Assembly: GCF_004364975.1 (NCBI RefSeq)
Contig: NZ_SOBW01000007.1
Location: 1,426,001-1,490,000, forward strand
From: Gelidibacter sediminis
GTDB lineage: Bacteria; Bacteroidota; Bacteroidia; Flavobacteriales; Flavobacteriaceae
Direction: 5' to 3'
Length of the DNA stretch: 64,000 nt
Part shown: in pieces, positions 27,443-38,133 of the stretch
Numbering within the stretch: position 1 is the stretch's first letter
How the letters are laid out: each line of letters opens with the position of its first letter
Notes under the pieces: model-generated
The model's input: the letters and a program-made list of their open reading frames with translations, nothing else
Database searches by the model: none
What the model was told of the DNA's origin: nothing
Program-made: the position numbers and the translations under genes

Positions 27443-29485
27443 CTAATATTTTAAATTTTTAAAATACTCATATATCTCATATTGTGAGCGTATTTCTGGT
27501 TTTTTGCCCAATTTTACATATTCGTTTTTCTGTTCTGGGTCAATAATGCGAGCCTTCACGGTGTCAGCCAATTGAATGTCAATAACATCTCTTATAATTT
27601 TAAAGTTGTCAGGATCTATAATTGGAGTTACCACCTCAATGCGATGCGTTAAATTACGCGTCATCCAGTCGGCTGAACCAATATACATCTTTTCCTCGCC
27701 AGCATTTCCAAATATATAAACGCGGCCATGTTCTAAAAAGCGATCTAAAATACTAGTCACTTTTATATTCTTACTTTGACCTTTTATACCCGGAACCAAA
27801 CTGCACATGCCTCTCACCAAACAATGTATTTTCACGCCTTTATTACTCGCTTCATAAAGCAGTTTGATCATTTTCTTGTCTTCTAGGCTATTCATTTTTA
27901 AGATGATATAAGCTTCTTTTCCCGCTTGTGCTAAATGAATTTCCTTTTCTACCAAACTCACAAATTTATTGCGCATTGTAAAAGGCGAAATCAATAGTTT
28001 CTTCGCTTTAGGCACGATGAAAATACCTTCTAAAACTAAAAATAGTTTATTGAGGTCTTCTGTAATTTTTTTGTTTTTGGTCATCAGACCAAAATCAGTA
28101 TAAAGTGTGGAAGTGTTTTCATTAAAATTGCCGGTACCTATATAGCAGTAGGATGTCAACTCTTCACCAATCTGACGTTCTATGTATAAAATCTTGGAAT
28201 GTACTTTGATGCCAGGATAACTATAGAGTACTTGAGCGCCATTGTCTTTAAAAATCTCGCCCCATTTTAAATTGTTGTGTTCATCAAACCGGGCCTTCAC
28301 CTCGATAAAAATGATAACTTTTTTGCCGTTTTTTGCGGCTTTGGCAATGGCATTGTTTAATCGTGATTCCTCTGCCACGCGGTACAGGGTCATTTTAATG
28401 GTTGTTACGCTAGGATCTTCTGCCGCCTCTTCCAAAAGTTTAATAACAGGTTCAAAAGATTGATACGGATAATGCATCAGTTGGTCCTTTGTATCTATTG
28501 CTTCAAACATCGAGTTGTATGCTGAGGTAACCGGATGGGGTAAAGGAGGTAAGGGTTTAAAGCTGAAATCTTTGTCTGTTGGATTAGGGAAACCGAAAAA
28601 ATCCTTAAAATTATGATAGGTGCCTCCTAAAACCACATCTACATGCGATACATCCAAAGCCTTTTTTAAAACATTTTGAAAGCTTTTAGGCATGCGCTCA
28701 TCAATTAAAACTCTTGTTGCTTGCCCTGTTTCGCGCATTGGGAGCGATTCCTTGATTTTTTCCATCAAATTTCCAGAAAACTCATCTTCAATATATAGTT
28801 CTGCATCTCTCGAAATTTTTATGGCATAATACGAAATGTCAAGTTCTGGCTGCGATTTATAGAGGTTGTATTTAATGATGTCATCAATAAAAGTAATATA
28901 ATATTTCTCATCTCCAGAAGCAGGAAACACAAAGAATCGCGGCTCATCCTTAGGGATTTGTACCACTTGAAATGTATCTTCAGAAATGGAGGCTGTAATG
29001 TATGAGCATTCATTTTCAACAAATACGGCATCTTTAGTAGAAAATTTAGAATTGTCTAAATCTATCTTCCCTTTTAAAGTAGATTCAAAATAGTCTATAG
29101 CTACTTTCTTTTGGGCATCTGAAAAGTCCCTATGTTTTATCAAATGAATGCCTTCCTTTTGTAAATCAGGAATGATTTCATTTTGAAAAAGCTGTCCAAA
29201 TTCTTGTTGAAGCGCATCAACCTGAACTTTTATTTCTGCAAGCACACGATTAGGTTTTGTAACTAGTTTTTTTCTGAGGGATTTGTCTAAATCTTTTATT
29301 TGTCTGATATCTGAAACCCTAACCCTAAAAAACTCGTCCAAATTGGAAGAAAAAATGGCCATAAACTTAATACGCTCATAAAGCGGATTACGCTTATCAG
29401 CTACTTCTTGCAGAACACGGTGGTTAAAACGTAACCAGGACAGATCACGATGGTAATACTTTGAATTATATAATGGTAATGCCAT
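27443..29485 (-). CDS. ppk1: Polyphosphate kinase 1
   Basis: 680 aa, the standard PPK1 length. It polymerises ATP gamma-phosphate into polyphosphate at the membrane. N-terminal WLRFNHRVLQEVADKRNPL, the PPK middle domain, and the catalytic segment GIKVHSKILYIER with the autophosphorylated His are present. A second conserved His is in EHGRVYIFGN. It sits in a phosphate-metabolism neighbourhood (ppa, hppA, App1 phosphatase) but on the opposite strand. Confidence 0.95.
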   Translation of the reverse strand: MALPLYNSKYYHRDLSWLRFNHRVLQEVADKRNPLYERIKFMAIFSSNLDEFFRVRVSDIRQIKDLDKSLRKKLVTKPNRVLAEIKVQVDALQQEFGQLFQNEIIPDLQKEGIHLIKHRDFSDAQKKVAIDYFESTLKGKIDLDNSKFSTKDAVFVENECSYITASISEDTFQVVQIPKDEPRFFVFPASGDEKYYITFIDDIIKYNLYKSQPELDISYYAIKISRDAELYIEDEFSGNLMEKIKESLPMRETGQATRVLIDERMPKSFQNVLKKALDVSHVDVVLGGTYHNFKDFFGFPNPTDKDFSFKPLPPLPHPVTSAYNSMFEAIDTKDQLMHYPYQSFEPVIKLLEEAAEDPSVTTIKMTLYRVAEESRLNNAIAKAAKNGKKVIIFIEVKARFDEHNNLKWGEIFKDNGAQVLYSYPGIKVHSKILYIERQIGEELTSYCYIGTGNFNENTSTLYTDFGLMTKNKKITEDLNKLFLVLEGIFIVPKAKKLLISPFTMRNKFVSLVEKEIHLAQAGKEAYIILKMNSLEDKKMIKLLYEASNKGVKIHCLVRGMCSLVPGIKGQSKNIKVTSILDRFLEHGRVYIFGNAGEEKMYIGSADWMTRNLTHRIEVVTPIIDPDNFKIIRDVIDIQLADTVKARIIDPEQKNEYVKLGKKPEIRSQYEIYEYFKNLKY

Positions 29486-29600
29486 AAAATGCGTCTAGAG
29501 TCTTTCTCCATTTCTGGAGCTGTTAAATTTTTTAAAACAAATTCAAGATTGGAAAATTACAATTTTATGCGCAAAAAAATGTTAGAAAAATGATAAGGTC

Positions 29601-30215
29601 TTAAAACAAACCATTAATCTCAGCATCAATAGTATTGATAATGCTGCCCAAATCTTCTGGATTGGAGACAAAATCTAAATTGTCAACATCAATAATGAGA
29701 AGTTTTCCTTTGTTATAGCCATGTATCCAAGCTTCATAACGTTCATTCAAACGGCTTAAGTAATCTATACTGATGGAGTTTTCATAGTCACGACCACGGC
29801 TATGGATTTGCTTTACCAAATTAGGAATGGAGCTGCGCAAGTAAATAAGAAGATCCGGACCTTGAACAAAAGATTCCATCAACTCAAATAAAGACCTGTA
29901 ATTTTCAAAATCGCGGTTGGTCATTAAACCCATGGCATGAAGGTTGGGCGCAAAAATATGGGCGTCTTCATAAATGGTTCGGTCTTGAATAATATCTTTT
30001 CCGCTTTCCCTAATTGAAGAAATTTGTCTAAAACGACTGTTTAAAAAGTAGACTTGAAGATTAAAGCTCCAGCGTTCCATCTGATTATAGAAATCATCCA
30101 AATATGGATTGTCTACAACATCCTCTAATTGGGGTTCCCATCTGTAATGTTTGGCTAATAATTTTGTAAGCGTGGTTTTCCCTGCACCAATATTTCCGGC
30201 TATTGCAACATGCAT
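29601..30215 (-). CDS. Deoxynucleoside kinase
   Basis: 204 aa, matching bacterial dNK/dGK-type kinases. The P-loop is GNIGAGKTT near the N-terminus, the catalytic base region is QDRTIYEDAHIF, and RGRDYENSISIDYLSRLNERYE forms the lid. It phosphorylates deoxynucleosides for salvage. It follows the beta-propeller-like gene by two bases and is probably cotranscribed with it. Confidence 0.9.
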   Translation of the reverse strand: MHVAIAGNIGAGKTTLTKLLAKHYRWEPQLEDVVDNPYLDDFYNQMERWSFNLQVYFLNSRFRQISSIRESGKDIIQDRTIYEDAHIFAPNLHAMGLMTNRDFENYRSLFELMESFVQGPDLLIYLRSSIPNLVKQIHSRGRDYENSISIDYLSRLNERYEAWIHGYNKGKLLIIDVDNLDFVSNPEDLGSIINTIDAEINGLF

Positions 30216-30217
30216 AT

Positions 30218-30997
30218 TTATTTCATTTTTAGTTGGAATTGATGAAGTGTTTCATCGGCGTAAATATACAAGGTTTCATTGGTTACTAAAAACTGTTTTA
30301 TGAACAATTCAGGCAGTTGAATAGGTGTTAGTTGAGCCGTTTCTTTGGCTAAACAATAGAGCCCGTTTTTAGTTTGAATAATTAAATTTCCATTTGATTC
30401 TTCCAATTTTATAAAGCCTTCGTTTTTAATTTTTGAAATAGTGCTACCAAAATAGTTGTAGGTATACAAATAATCTTCAGTCAATAACCAACTGTAATTG
30501 TAGTTGCTTTTAAGATTTAAAACATCCGATTGTACCGGCATTGTTGTGGCTCTGGTCTGATTGGTTTTAAAATCAAATAACTCTAATTGTTGTGCATCCT
30601 GATTAAAGATCCAGATGGTATTATCCGATCCGGTAGAAGTATGCGTTACATTTTTATAAGGTTGGATGTTGTTGAAGTCAATTTTATAGATTTCGGAAAG
30701 CCGATTATCCAACACAACCACCGTATTAAAATTTTTATATAAAACGTGAATTTTTAACGGATTGAAAGCGTGTGCCGAGGTGATAGGGCCTAACTGCACA
30801 TTGCTATACATGTAGTCCTTTGTTGGTTCGGTTTTGTAAATGACGTTACCTATAATGCTAAAAATAGTTCCAAAATTATCGATTTGAATAATCTGATCTG
30901 CTGTTAAAGGCTTGCTGGATAAAGTCGTCGTCTCGATCTTTTCTTGTGAAAACAGAGGTACTGAAAAAAATACTAAAAGGTATGCGAGGCTTTTCAT
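30218..30997 (-). CDS. Secreted beta-rich (propeller-like) protein of unknown function
   Basis: 259 aa with a signal peptide ending near LFSQE (residue 18). The mature part consists of repeated short strands (for example KIHVLYKNFNTVVVLDN, NTIWIFNQDAQQLELFDF, NLIIQTKNGLYCLA), the look of an incomplete beta-propeller. No catalytic motif is visible. It lies two bases upstream of the deoxynucleoside kinase gene, though one product is exported and the other cytoplasmic. Confidence 0.78.
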   Translation of the reverse strand: MKSLAYLLVFFSVPLFSQEKIETTTLSSKPLTADQIIQIDNFGTIFSIIGNVIYKTEPTKDYMYSNVQLGPITSAHAFNPLKIHVLYKNFNTVVVLDNRLSEIYKIDFNNIQPYKNVTHTSTGSDNTIWIFNQDAQQLELFDFKTNQTRATTMPVQSDVLNLKSNYNYSWLLTEDYLYTYNYFGSTISKIKNEGFIKLEESNGNLIIQTKNGLYCLAKETAQLTPIQLPELFIKQFLVTNETLYIYADETLHQFQLKMK

Positions 30998-31212
30998 TAT
31001 GGATTGAAAATTACAAAATTCAATTAAAATTATCAGATTTACTTTTAATGAAACACTTAAGATTATTTATTCACACAGGCGACAGAATTTTAATAGCCTA
31101 AGTTGTTTTTTTAAGAGAGTTTTAACATTTGGGGTTTTAACTATTTCAGTTTTTAATAGTCCAATCCACACAAAGTGTTGTCTTACAGCACGGCATCTTA
31201 ATCAAATAAATT

Positions 31213-32091
31213 ATGAAATCACTTTCAATTAAATTCTTTTCGTTTTTAATTCTTTTGGCCTCGGGAACGCTGATGGCACAGGATTTTCAAGGTAGGGCAC
31301 ATTATATGTCCAAAACCACAGTAGATATGAGCAATTTTGGTGGCAACCAAATGAGCGAACAACAAAGACGAATGATTGCGGAACGTATGAAGAGTATGTT
31401 AGAAAAATCTTACATATTAAGCTTTAATAGGACTGAATCCATTTATAAAGAAGAAGAAAAACTAGAGGCTCCAGGCGGAGGTGGAGGTGGCCGAATGGGT
31501 GGTATGATGGGAAGCTTTACCGCCGGTCCTCAATATAAAAATGTAAAAGATCAAGTGTTGATTCAGGATCAGGAGTTTTTTGGGAAGCAGTTCCTTATAA
31601 AGGATTCTATCCCACAATTGGAATGGAAAATGGAGAATGAATCTAAGCAAATTGGTCAGTACCTTAGTTTTAAGGCCACGGCAATTAAAAAAGGTGATGA
31701 TTTGGATTTCGCAAATATGAGACGTCGTAATCGAGATACTGATCAGCGCAATGATAGCAACAAATCTAAAGATTCTACAAAATCAAACTCTACAACGGAT
31801 GAGTTTGAAGTGCCAAAAGAAATTGTCATTACGGCATGGTACACACCACAAATTCCGGTTAACCAAGGCCCTGGTGAATATTGGGGACTTCCTGGTTTGA
31901 TTTTAGAGGTCAATGCAGGGCGTACTACCATATTGTGTACTAAAATTGAAATCAATCCTTCTGATAAAATAGACATTAAAGCGCCTTCAAAAGGTAAAGA
32001 AGTTACCAAAAAGGAATACGAGACCATCGTAAAGGAGAAAACAGAAGAAATGCGAGAAATGTACGGCGGTAGGGGCCGTGGCCGTAACTAA
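31213..32091 (+). CDS. GLPGLI family protein
   Basis: 292 aa, signal peptide ending near LMAQD (residue 23). The defining motif is present as YWGLPGLILEVN near residue 227. The middle holds a Gly/Met-rich stretch (GGGGGGRMGGMMG) and a Ser/Lys/Asp-rich linker, and the C-terminus ends in GGRGRGRN. GLPGLI proteins are Bacteroidota-specific and of unknown function, and commonly precede TonB-type barrels, as here (41 bases upstream of the next gene). Confidence 0.9.
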   Translation: MKSLSIKFFSFLILLASGTLMAQDFQGRAHYMSKTTVDMSNFGGNQMSEQQRRMIAERMKSMLEKSYILSFNRTESIYKEEEKLEAPGGGGGGRMGGMMGSFTAGPQYKNVKDQVLIQDQEFFGKQFLIKDSIPQLEWKMENESKQIGQYLSFKATAIKKGDDLDFANMRRRNRDTDQRNDSNKSKDSTKSNSTTDEFEVPKEIVITAWYTPQIPVNQGPGEYWGLPGLILEVNAGRTTILCTKIEINPSDKIDIKAPSKGKEVTKKEYETIVKEKTEEMREMYGGRGRGRN

Positions 32092-32131
32092 ATAAACATT
32101 CCAATTTAACTAACCACATCAAAATTAAATA

Positions 32132-34888
32132 ATGAAACACTTCATTACTATAGGGCTACTTTTTGTAGTAAACACCACTATTGCTCAGATAAAAGTAGAA
32201 GGCGTAGTCAAAGACAGTATCGGCAACCCTTTAGAGCTGGCCAATGTCATCGCTATTAATCAAGAAACTAAAGGATTGGAGTCTTACGGCATTACTGATG
32301 TCCAAGGTCAATACAAACTCGCTTTGACCAAGAATAGCAGTTACACCATTCAGGTCAGTTATATTGGCATGAAAACCTTTGAAGAAGTGTTGAATGTTAA
32401 AGAAACTGAGATGACTAAGAATTTCACTTTAAGGGAAGATAACACGCTCGATGAGATTCAATTAACTTATGAGATGCCGGTTACTATTAAAGGAGATACG
32501 TTAACCTATAATGCCGATTCCTTTAATAAAGGTACCGAACGTAAACTTGAAGACGTTTTAAAGAATTTGCCAGGGGTTGAAATTAATGCCGATGGAAAAA
32601 TTGAAGTTGAAGGTAAAGTCGTTAATAAATTAATGGTAAATGGGAAGGATTTTTTTGATGGCGATTCAAAATTAGCCACTAAAAATATTCCATCAAACGC
32701 CGTCGATAAAATACAAGTGTTGCGTAATTACGCCGAAGTTGGTCAGTTAAGTGGTGTCCAAAATAACCAGGATAATGTGGCCATCAATATCAAACTGAAA
32801 GAAGGTAAAGAGAACTTTTGGTTTGGTAACGTCACCGTTGGTGGCGGTTTTGCACCAACCCCAAATGATGAGTTGTATTTAGTGCAGCCCAAATTGTTTT
32901 ATTATAGCCCAAAGTACAGCATTAACGTTATTGGCGATTTGAATAACACGGGAGAAGTTGCATTAACAGGTCGTGATATTAGAAATTTTGGTGGCGGATT
33001 TAGACGACCAAGCGGCGGCAGTGGTACAAGTATAAATTTAGGCGATAATGGTTTGGGAAGCTTGACGAATCTTGGAAATGCCCAAACAATCGAATCAAAA
33101 TTAAGCGCCTTCAATTTTAGTTATGCACCTAACAAAGCTTTGGACATCAGCGGATTCGCAATATATAATAGCAACAGGTTGAAAACGCGTCGTGAAAGTT
33201 TTGTGCGGTACACTGATTCTGATTTAGGCATTCCGGATGAAGAAAAAGTGGAGGTTGGTCAGGAAGCAACCAATCAAGGTTTGGGGAAATTGAGTTTGCG
33301 TTATAAACCTAATTCCAATAATCAGTTGGATTACGATGTTTTAGGCCGAATTTCAGACGATTCTGAAGCTAATGGCATCTTTTCATCGGTAGTAGGAAAT
33401 ACCAATCAGTTAGATGAGGCGCAACCGTTTAGCATTAATCAAAATATAAATTACTATTACACTTTAAACGAAAGACATATTTTCGCTTTTGAAGCACAGC
33501 ACTTGCTTAAGGACGAAGATCCATTTTACAATGCACTTTTGGTAAACGATCCAACAAATAATGAGGGCGCCCCAAATGAACGTGATGCTTTTGATAATAC
33601 TGCAGCGGGTTTAGGTTTTAATACAGACCAATTGTCATATAACTTAAATCAGGAACGGCGTATAAAATCTAATCAGTTGGATGCCAAATTAGACTATTAT
33701 TACATTCTTAATGCAAAGAGTAATATTAATTTTACCCTCGGAACCATTTTAAGTAATCAGCAATTCGACTCCAATATTTTCCAATTCTTGGATGATGGAA
33801 CATATGTAGATCCTGAAGCCAACTTAACGGATGCTGAAGGCAATATTTTGCGCAATGAAAACGATACTGAATACAATTTTAGCGATATTTATTTAGGAGT
33901 ACACTACAGATTAAAATCTGGAAAATTCACCTTTACGCCTGGCTTTTCAGTACATGCTTATGGTAATAATAATACTCAGTTTGGAGAAAAATATGAAGAT
34001 AATTTCTTCAAAATCTTACCGGATTTTGAGACGTTGATTCAATTTAAGAAAAGCGAAAGTTTGACCTTCCGTTATAGCATGCAAAACTCATTTACAGATG
34101 TTACAAAACTAGCGGAAGGATTAATTTTGAACAATTATAATAGCATTCAATATGGAACGCCCGATTTGCAAAATGCCTTATCGCACAACCTAAATTTGCG
34201 TTACTTTAGTTTTAACCTATTTAATTATACCAATATCTTCGCTTCACTTAATTATAATAAAAATATAGATCAAATTAGATCCGTCACGCAATTTGATAAT
34301 GTCATTAGAACCAGCACGTACTTTAATTCGAATTTTGCAGATGAAAGTGTGTCAGCTTTTGGGCGCATACAACGTACGTTTGGAAAGTTGAGAGCAAGTA
34401 TGGGCGTGAACTATAACTACAGTAAGAGCAATCAATTTGTCCAGGAAAGAAGATCGATTAACGAAAGCTTTTCTCAAAGCTACAGTCCAGAATTAAGGAC
34501 TAATTTTAAGAAAGCACCTAATGTGTCATTAAAATATCAGTACCGTGTAACTGATAATAACCAAGGGAATAACAAGTCCAAATTTACCACTAACTCGCCA
34601 TCTATAGAATTCGATGCGTATATCTGGAATGCCTTTACACTTAAAACAGACTATTCCTATACCAAGCAAAATAGTGATGTGGGCCCTTCAGATTCGTACC
34701 AAACATGGAACGCAAGTTTGGCCTATAGAAAGGATAAAGATGCCAAATGGGAATATGAATTAAGAGCGTCCAACTTACTTAACATCGATTCCAATATCAA
34801 CAACGGATCAAATAATATTTCAGTTTACAGTTCAGAAACCTTCGTTCTACCGCGATTTGTGACTTTTAGATTGATTTACACGTTATAA
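32132..34888 (+). CDS. TonB-dependent receptor-like outer-membrane beta-barrel protein
   Basis: 918 aa. Signal peptide to about residue 19 (TTIAQIKVEG), a CarboxypepD_reg-like domain (residues 20-100), a plug-like domain with LEDVLKNLPGVEINADGKI, then a long barrel with alternating aromatic strands and a C-terminal FVTFRLIYTL. Such proteins sit in the outer membrane; the ligand is unknown. It follows the GLPGLI gene with the same orientation, so the two likely work together. Confidence 0.9.
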   Translation: MKHFITIGLLFVVNTTIAQIKVEGVVKDSIGNPLELANVIAINQETKGLESYGITDVQGQYKLALTKNSSYTIQVSYIGMKTFEEVLNVKETEMTKNFTLREDNTLDEIQLTYEMPVTIKGDTLTYNADSFNKGTERKLEDVLKNLPGVEINADGKIEVEGKVVNKLMVNGKDFFDGDSKLATKNIPSNAVDKIQVLRNYAEVGQLSGVQNNQDNVAINIKLKEGKENFWFGNVTVGGGFAPTPNDELYLVQPKLFYYSPKYSINVIGDLNNTGEVALTGRDIRNFGGGFRRPSGGSGTSINLGDNGLGSLTNLGNAQTIESKLSAFNFSYAPNKALDISGFAIYNSNRLKTRRESFVRYTDSDLGIPDEEKVEVGQEATNQGLGKLSLRYKPNSNNQLDYDVLGRISDDSEANGIFSSVVGNTNQLDEAQPFSINQNINYYYTLNERHIFAFEAQHLLKDEDPFYNALLVNDPTNNEGAPNERDAFDNTAAGLGFNTDQLSYNLNQERRIKSNQLDAKLDYYYILNAKSNINFTLGTILSNQQFDSNIFQFLDDGTYVDPEANLTDAEGNILRNENDTEYNFSDIYLGVHYRLKSGKFTFTPGFSVHAYGNNNTQFGEKYEDNFFKILPDFETLIQFKKSESLTFRYSMQNSFTDVTKLAEGLILNNYNSIQYGTPDLQNALSHNLNLRYFSFNLFNYTNIFASLNYNKNIDQIRSVTQFDNVIRTSTYFNSNFADESVSAFGRIQRTFGKLRASMGVNYNYSKSNQFVQERRSINESFSQSYSPELRTNFKKAPNVSLKYQYRVTDNNQGNNKSKFTTNSPSIEFDAYIWNAFTLKTDYSYTKQNSDVGPSDSYQTWNASLAYRKDKDAKWEYELRASNLLNIDSNINNGSNNISVYSSETFVLPRFVTFRLIYTL

Positions 34889-34910
34889 TCAGATTAGAAT
34901 TTAACACTGC

Positions 34911-34943
34911 AAAAAGGCAATTTCGAAAGAGGTTGCCTTTTTA
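34911..34943 (+). terminator. Terminator after the TonB-type barrel gene
   Basis: AAAAAGGCAA (34911-34920) pairs with TTGCCTTTTT (34933-34942). Confidence 0.8.
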
Positions 34944-35136
34944 AAGTTTAATACATCAGATTGGCTTTATCATGATCCAAATGTAATGGCGTAAAAAGCC
35001 AGGAGGAATGCTAAGGATTTTTTACTTTTTTCAAAGTATAGCACTGTTTATACTGCTTTTTGGGCGGTTTTAAAGTCCATATATTAATTTTTAGTTGTAT
35101 TTTCATACGCTTAATTACTACATAAAACTACTACAA

Positions 35137-36684
35137 ATGAAAAGACTTTTTTTAGGCGCATTTCTGTTGTGTGCTACCTTAACTGTTACCGCACAAGAAA
35201 AAAATGCAGTTATTGAAAACATGATTAAAGAGGCTACTGAAAATTCCCAATTGGAACATTTAGGGCATGAATTATTGGATGTTATTGGTCCACGATTGGT
35301 GGGAACACCAGAGATGAAACAGGCACATGATTGGGCTGTGGAAACCTACAAAAAATGGGGAATTCCAGCAGAAAATCAACAGTATGGCGAATGGAAGGCG
35401 TGGCAACGTGGCATCAGCCATATTGATATGGTATCGCCACGTGTTCAAAGTTTGAACGGGATGCAATTGGCGTGGAGCCCAAGTACAGGTCCTAAAGGTG
35501 TAACTGCTGAGGTGATCACACTACCAACGGTAAAAGATTCTATGGATTTTAAAAACTGGTTGAAAAATGCCAAAGGTAAATTCGTCATGATTTCAGAATA
35601 CCAAATCACTGGACGCCCTGACTATAACTGGGAAGAATTTGCTACGCCAGAATCATTTGAAAAAATGAAAAAAGATCGCGATTCATTATCTAATGAATTT
35701 AGAGAAAATATGAGAAGAACAGGCTACAACTCTCGTTCTATCATTGAAGCTTTAGAGAATGCAGGTGCAGTAGGTATTGTGTCTTCGTATTGGTCTAAAG
35801 GATTTGGAGCGAATAAAATTTTCTCTTCAAGAACCAAAAAAATCCCAACCATCGATTTAGAATTGGAAGATTATGGCATGTTATACCGTATGGCGCAATA
35901 TGGTGATAAACCAAAAATTAAAGTGGTTGCAGAGTCTAAAGATTTAGGTGTAGCGCCAACTTTTAATACAATTGCCGAGATTAAAGGAACTGAAAAGCCA
36001 GAGGAGTATGTAATTCTTTCTGCACATTTTGATTCTTGGGATGGTGCTACAGGAGCAACTGACAACGGAACGGGAACACTTGTAATGATGGAAGCTATGC
36101 GTTTGTTGAAGAAGTTTTATCCAAACCCAAAACGTACTATTTTAGTAGGTCATTGGGGTAGTGAAGAGCAAGGTTTAAACGGTTCACGAGCTTTTGTTGA
36201 AGATCATCCAGAAATCGTAAAAAATATCCAAGCGGTATTTAACCAAGATAACGGTACAGGTCGAGTAGTGAACATGAACGGTGCAGGATTCTTACATTCT
36301 TATGAGTATTTAACACGTTGGTTAAGTGCAGCTCCTAAAGAAATCACAAAGCACATTGAAACTAATTTCCCTGGCTCTCCAAGTGGTGGTGGTTCTGATA
36401 ACGCATCGTTTGTAGCGGCTGGCGCACCTGCGTTTAACCTAAGTTCATTGAACTGGTCTTACTGGAATTACACTTGGCATACCAACAGAGATACTTATGA
36501 TAAAATTGTGTTTGATGATGTTAGGGGCAACGCTATTTTAACCGCAATCTTAGCTTATATGGCTAGTGAAGATGACACGAAAGTTTCAAGAGAAAAAATT
36601 ATTTTACCTGTAAGTGAGCGTACAGGAAAACAAATGGAATGGCCAACACAACGTTCTCCAGAGCGTAAAGGAGGTTTGGATTAA
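35137..36684 (+). CDS. Secreted M28-family zinc aminopeptidase/carboxypeptidase
   Basis: 515 aa from the ATG at 35137 (MKRLFLGAF), chosen because it opens a signal peptide ending at TVTAQE; the ATG at 35095 would add 14 residues before it. Zinc ligands of the M28 fold are visible: His and Asp in SAHFDSWDGATGATDNGTG, the Glu pair in SEEQGLNGS, Asp in FNQDNGTG and His in WHTNRDTYDKI. A protease-associated insertion lies between residues about 130 and 250. It degrades peptides in the periplasm or outside the cell. Confidence 0.92.
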   Translation: MKRLFLGAFLLCATLTVTAQEKNAVIENMIKEATENSQLEHLGHELLDVIGPRLVGTPEMKQAHDWAVETYKKWGIPAENQQYGEWKAWQRGISHIDMVSPRVQSLNGMQLAWSPSTGPKGVTAEVITLPTVKDSMDFKNWLKNAKGKFVMISEYQITGRPDYNWEEFATPESFEKMKKDRDSLSNEFRENMRRTGYNSRSIIEALENAGAVGIVSSYWSKGFGANKIFSSRTKKIPTIDLELEDYGMLYRMAQYGDKPKIKVVAESKDLGVAPTFNTIAEIKGTEKPEEYVILSAHFDSWDGATGATDNGTGTLVMMEAMRLLKKFYPNPKRTILVGHWGSEEQGLNGSRAFVEDHPEIVKNIQAVFNQDNGTGRVVNMNGAGFLHSYEYLTRWLSAAPKEITKHIETNFPGSPSGGGSDNASFVAAGAPAFNLSSLNWSYWNYTWHTNRDTYDKIVFDDVRGNAILTAILAYMASEDDTKVSREKIILPVSERTGKQMEWPTQRSPERKGGLD

Positions 36685-36703
36685 TTCCTTAAATTATCCT
36701 ATA

Positions 36704-36737
36704 AAAAAACCTTCAACAGCAATGTTGAAGGTTTTTT
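36704..36737. terminator. Terminator between the M28 peptidase gene and metK
   Basis: AAAAACCTTCAAC (36705-36717) pairs with GTTGAAGGTTTTTT (36724-36737) around a six-base loop. Confidence 0.88.
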
Positions 36738-36768
36738 GTTTTATAAAAATTCGAGTTTTATTTCTAAC

Positions 36769-36805
36769 AGCGCAGCAGTCTTAATACTATTAGCGCAGCG
36801 GTCTT
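36769..36805. repeat. Two tandem copies of AGCGCAGCRGTCTT
   Basis: Copies at 36769-36782 and 36792-36805 differ by one base and have a 23-base period. They lie just after the metK stop codon (minus strand). No coding or hairpin role is evident. Confidence 0.55.
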
Positions 36806-36810
36806 TGTAC

Positions 36811-38106
36811 TTACTCAGAAATCCCAAATGCAGCTCTCACTTCGTCAATACGATCTAATTTTTCCCATGTAAATAATTCTACATCTAGCGTTATCGATTC
36901 GCCGTTAAACTGCTCAAATGTTTTTGTAACCGTTTCATTAACGCGTCCCATATGGCCATAAGCAGCCGTTTCACTATACATCGGTTGACGTAGTTTCAAG
37001 CGTTCTTCAATTGCAGCTGGACGCATATCGAAAATCCCGAAAATTTTCTCAGCAATTTCGCCATCGGTCAAATTAAAAGGACACGTTCCATAAGTGTTCA
37101 CGTAAATTGAGGTTGGTTTTGCAACACCAATAGCATAACTTACTTGAACCAAAATTTCATCACACAAACCAGCAGCAACAAGGTTTTTAGCAATATGACG
37201 CGCCGCATATGCAGCACTACGGTCTACTTTACTAGGGTCTTTGCCACTGAAAGCACCACCACCATGAGCACCTTTTCCGCCATAAGTATCTACAATGATT
37301 TTACGGCCTGTAAGTCCGGTATCTCCATGTGGTCCGCCAATTACAAATTTACCGGTAGGGTTGATATGGTAGGTAATGTCATCATTAAATAAAACCTGAA
37401 TGTGCTCAGGAAGACCTGCAACAACTCTCGCAATTAAAATTTCGATAATGTCTTTTCTAATTTTCTCCAACATTTCAATTTCAGCAGCATCAATATCTGC
37501 TTTTGAATTTGATTTTGGTTTCACAAAATCGTCATGTTGTGTAGACACTACAATCGCATCAATACGTTGTGGTACGTTGTCATCACTATATTCAATAGTC
37601 ACTTGACTTTTAGAGTCTGGACGTAAATACGTGATCTCATTATTTTCTCTACGTAAAGCAGCCAATTCAATCATCAAACGATGTGAAAGATCCAATGCCA
37701 ATGGCATATAATTCTCAGTCTCATTGGTAGCATACCCGAACATCATCCCCTGATCTCCTGCGCCTTGCTCTTCTTTGTTTGCTTTGTCTACACCTCTATT
37801 GATGTCTTCAGATTGCTCGTGGATTGCAGAAAATACACCACAAGAATTGCCGTCAAACATATAGGCACCTTTAGTGTAACCAATTTTGTTGATGGTATCT
37901 CTAGCAATTTTTTGTACGTCTAAATAGGTATTTGATCTTACTTCGCCTGCAAGTACAACTTGGCCAGTAGTGACCATAGTTTCACACGCAACTTTTGAGT
38001 CTTTATCAAAAGCTAAAAAATTGTCGATTAATGCATCGCTAATTTGATCTGCTACTTTATCAGGATGTCCTTCAGAAACGCTCTCTGAGGTAAATAAATA
38101 CGCCAT
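36811..38106 (-). CDS. metK: S-adenosylmethionine synthetase
   Basis: 431 aa, slightly longer than E. coli MetK (384) as usual in Bacteroidota. It makes SAM from methionine and [17 protein letters not shown] (residues 10-23), [27 protein letters not shown] and [16 protein letters not shown] are the substrate and metal loops. The leader of about 150 bases carries a candidate SAM riboswitch, so the enzyme is probably repressed by its own product. It diverges from metY. Confidence 0.96.
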   Translation of the reverse strand: MAYLFTSESVSEGHPDKVADQISDALIDNFLAFDKDSKVACETMVTTGQVVLAGEVRSNTYLDVQKIARDTINKIGYTKGAYMFDGNSCGVFSAIHEQSEDINRGVDKANKEEQGAGDQGMMFGYATNETENYMPLALDLSHRLMIELAALRRENNEITYLRPDSKSQVTIEYSDDNVPQRIDAIVVSTQHDDFVKPKSNSKADIDAAEIEMLEKIRKDIIEILIARVVAGLPEHIQVLFNDDITYHINPTGKFVIGGPHGDTGLTGRKIIVDTYGGKGAHGGGAFSGKDPSKVDRSAAYAARHIAKNLVAAGLCDEILVQVSYAIGVAKPTSIYVNTYGTCPFNLTDGEIAEKIFGIFDMRPAAIEERLKLRQPMYSETAAYGHMGRVNETVTKTFEQFNGESITLDVELFTWEKLDRIDEVRAAFGISE

Positions 38107-38133
38107 AACCTTTTGTTTATTATAGGTTTACGG

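Noticed and set aside
34960-35136. Extra small gene or RNA between the TonB-type barrel and the M28 peptidase
   Set aside because: I see only A+T-rich sequence with a weak AGTATA/TATACT hairpin; no start codon with a credible frame and no clear promoter.
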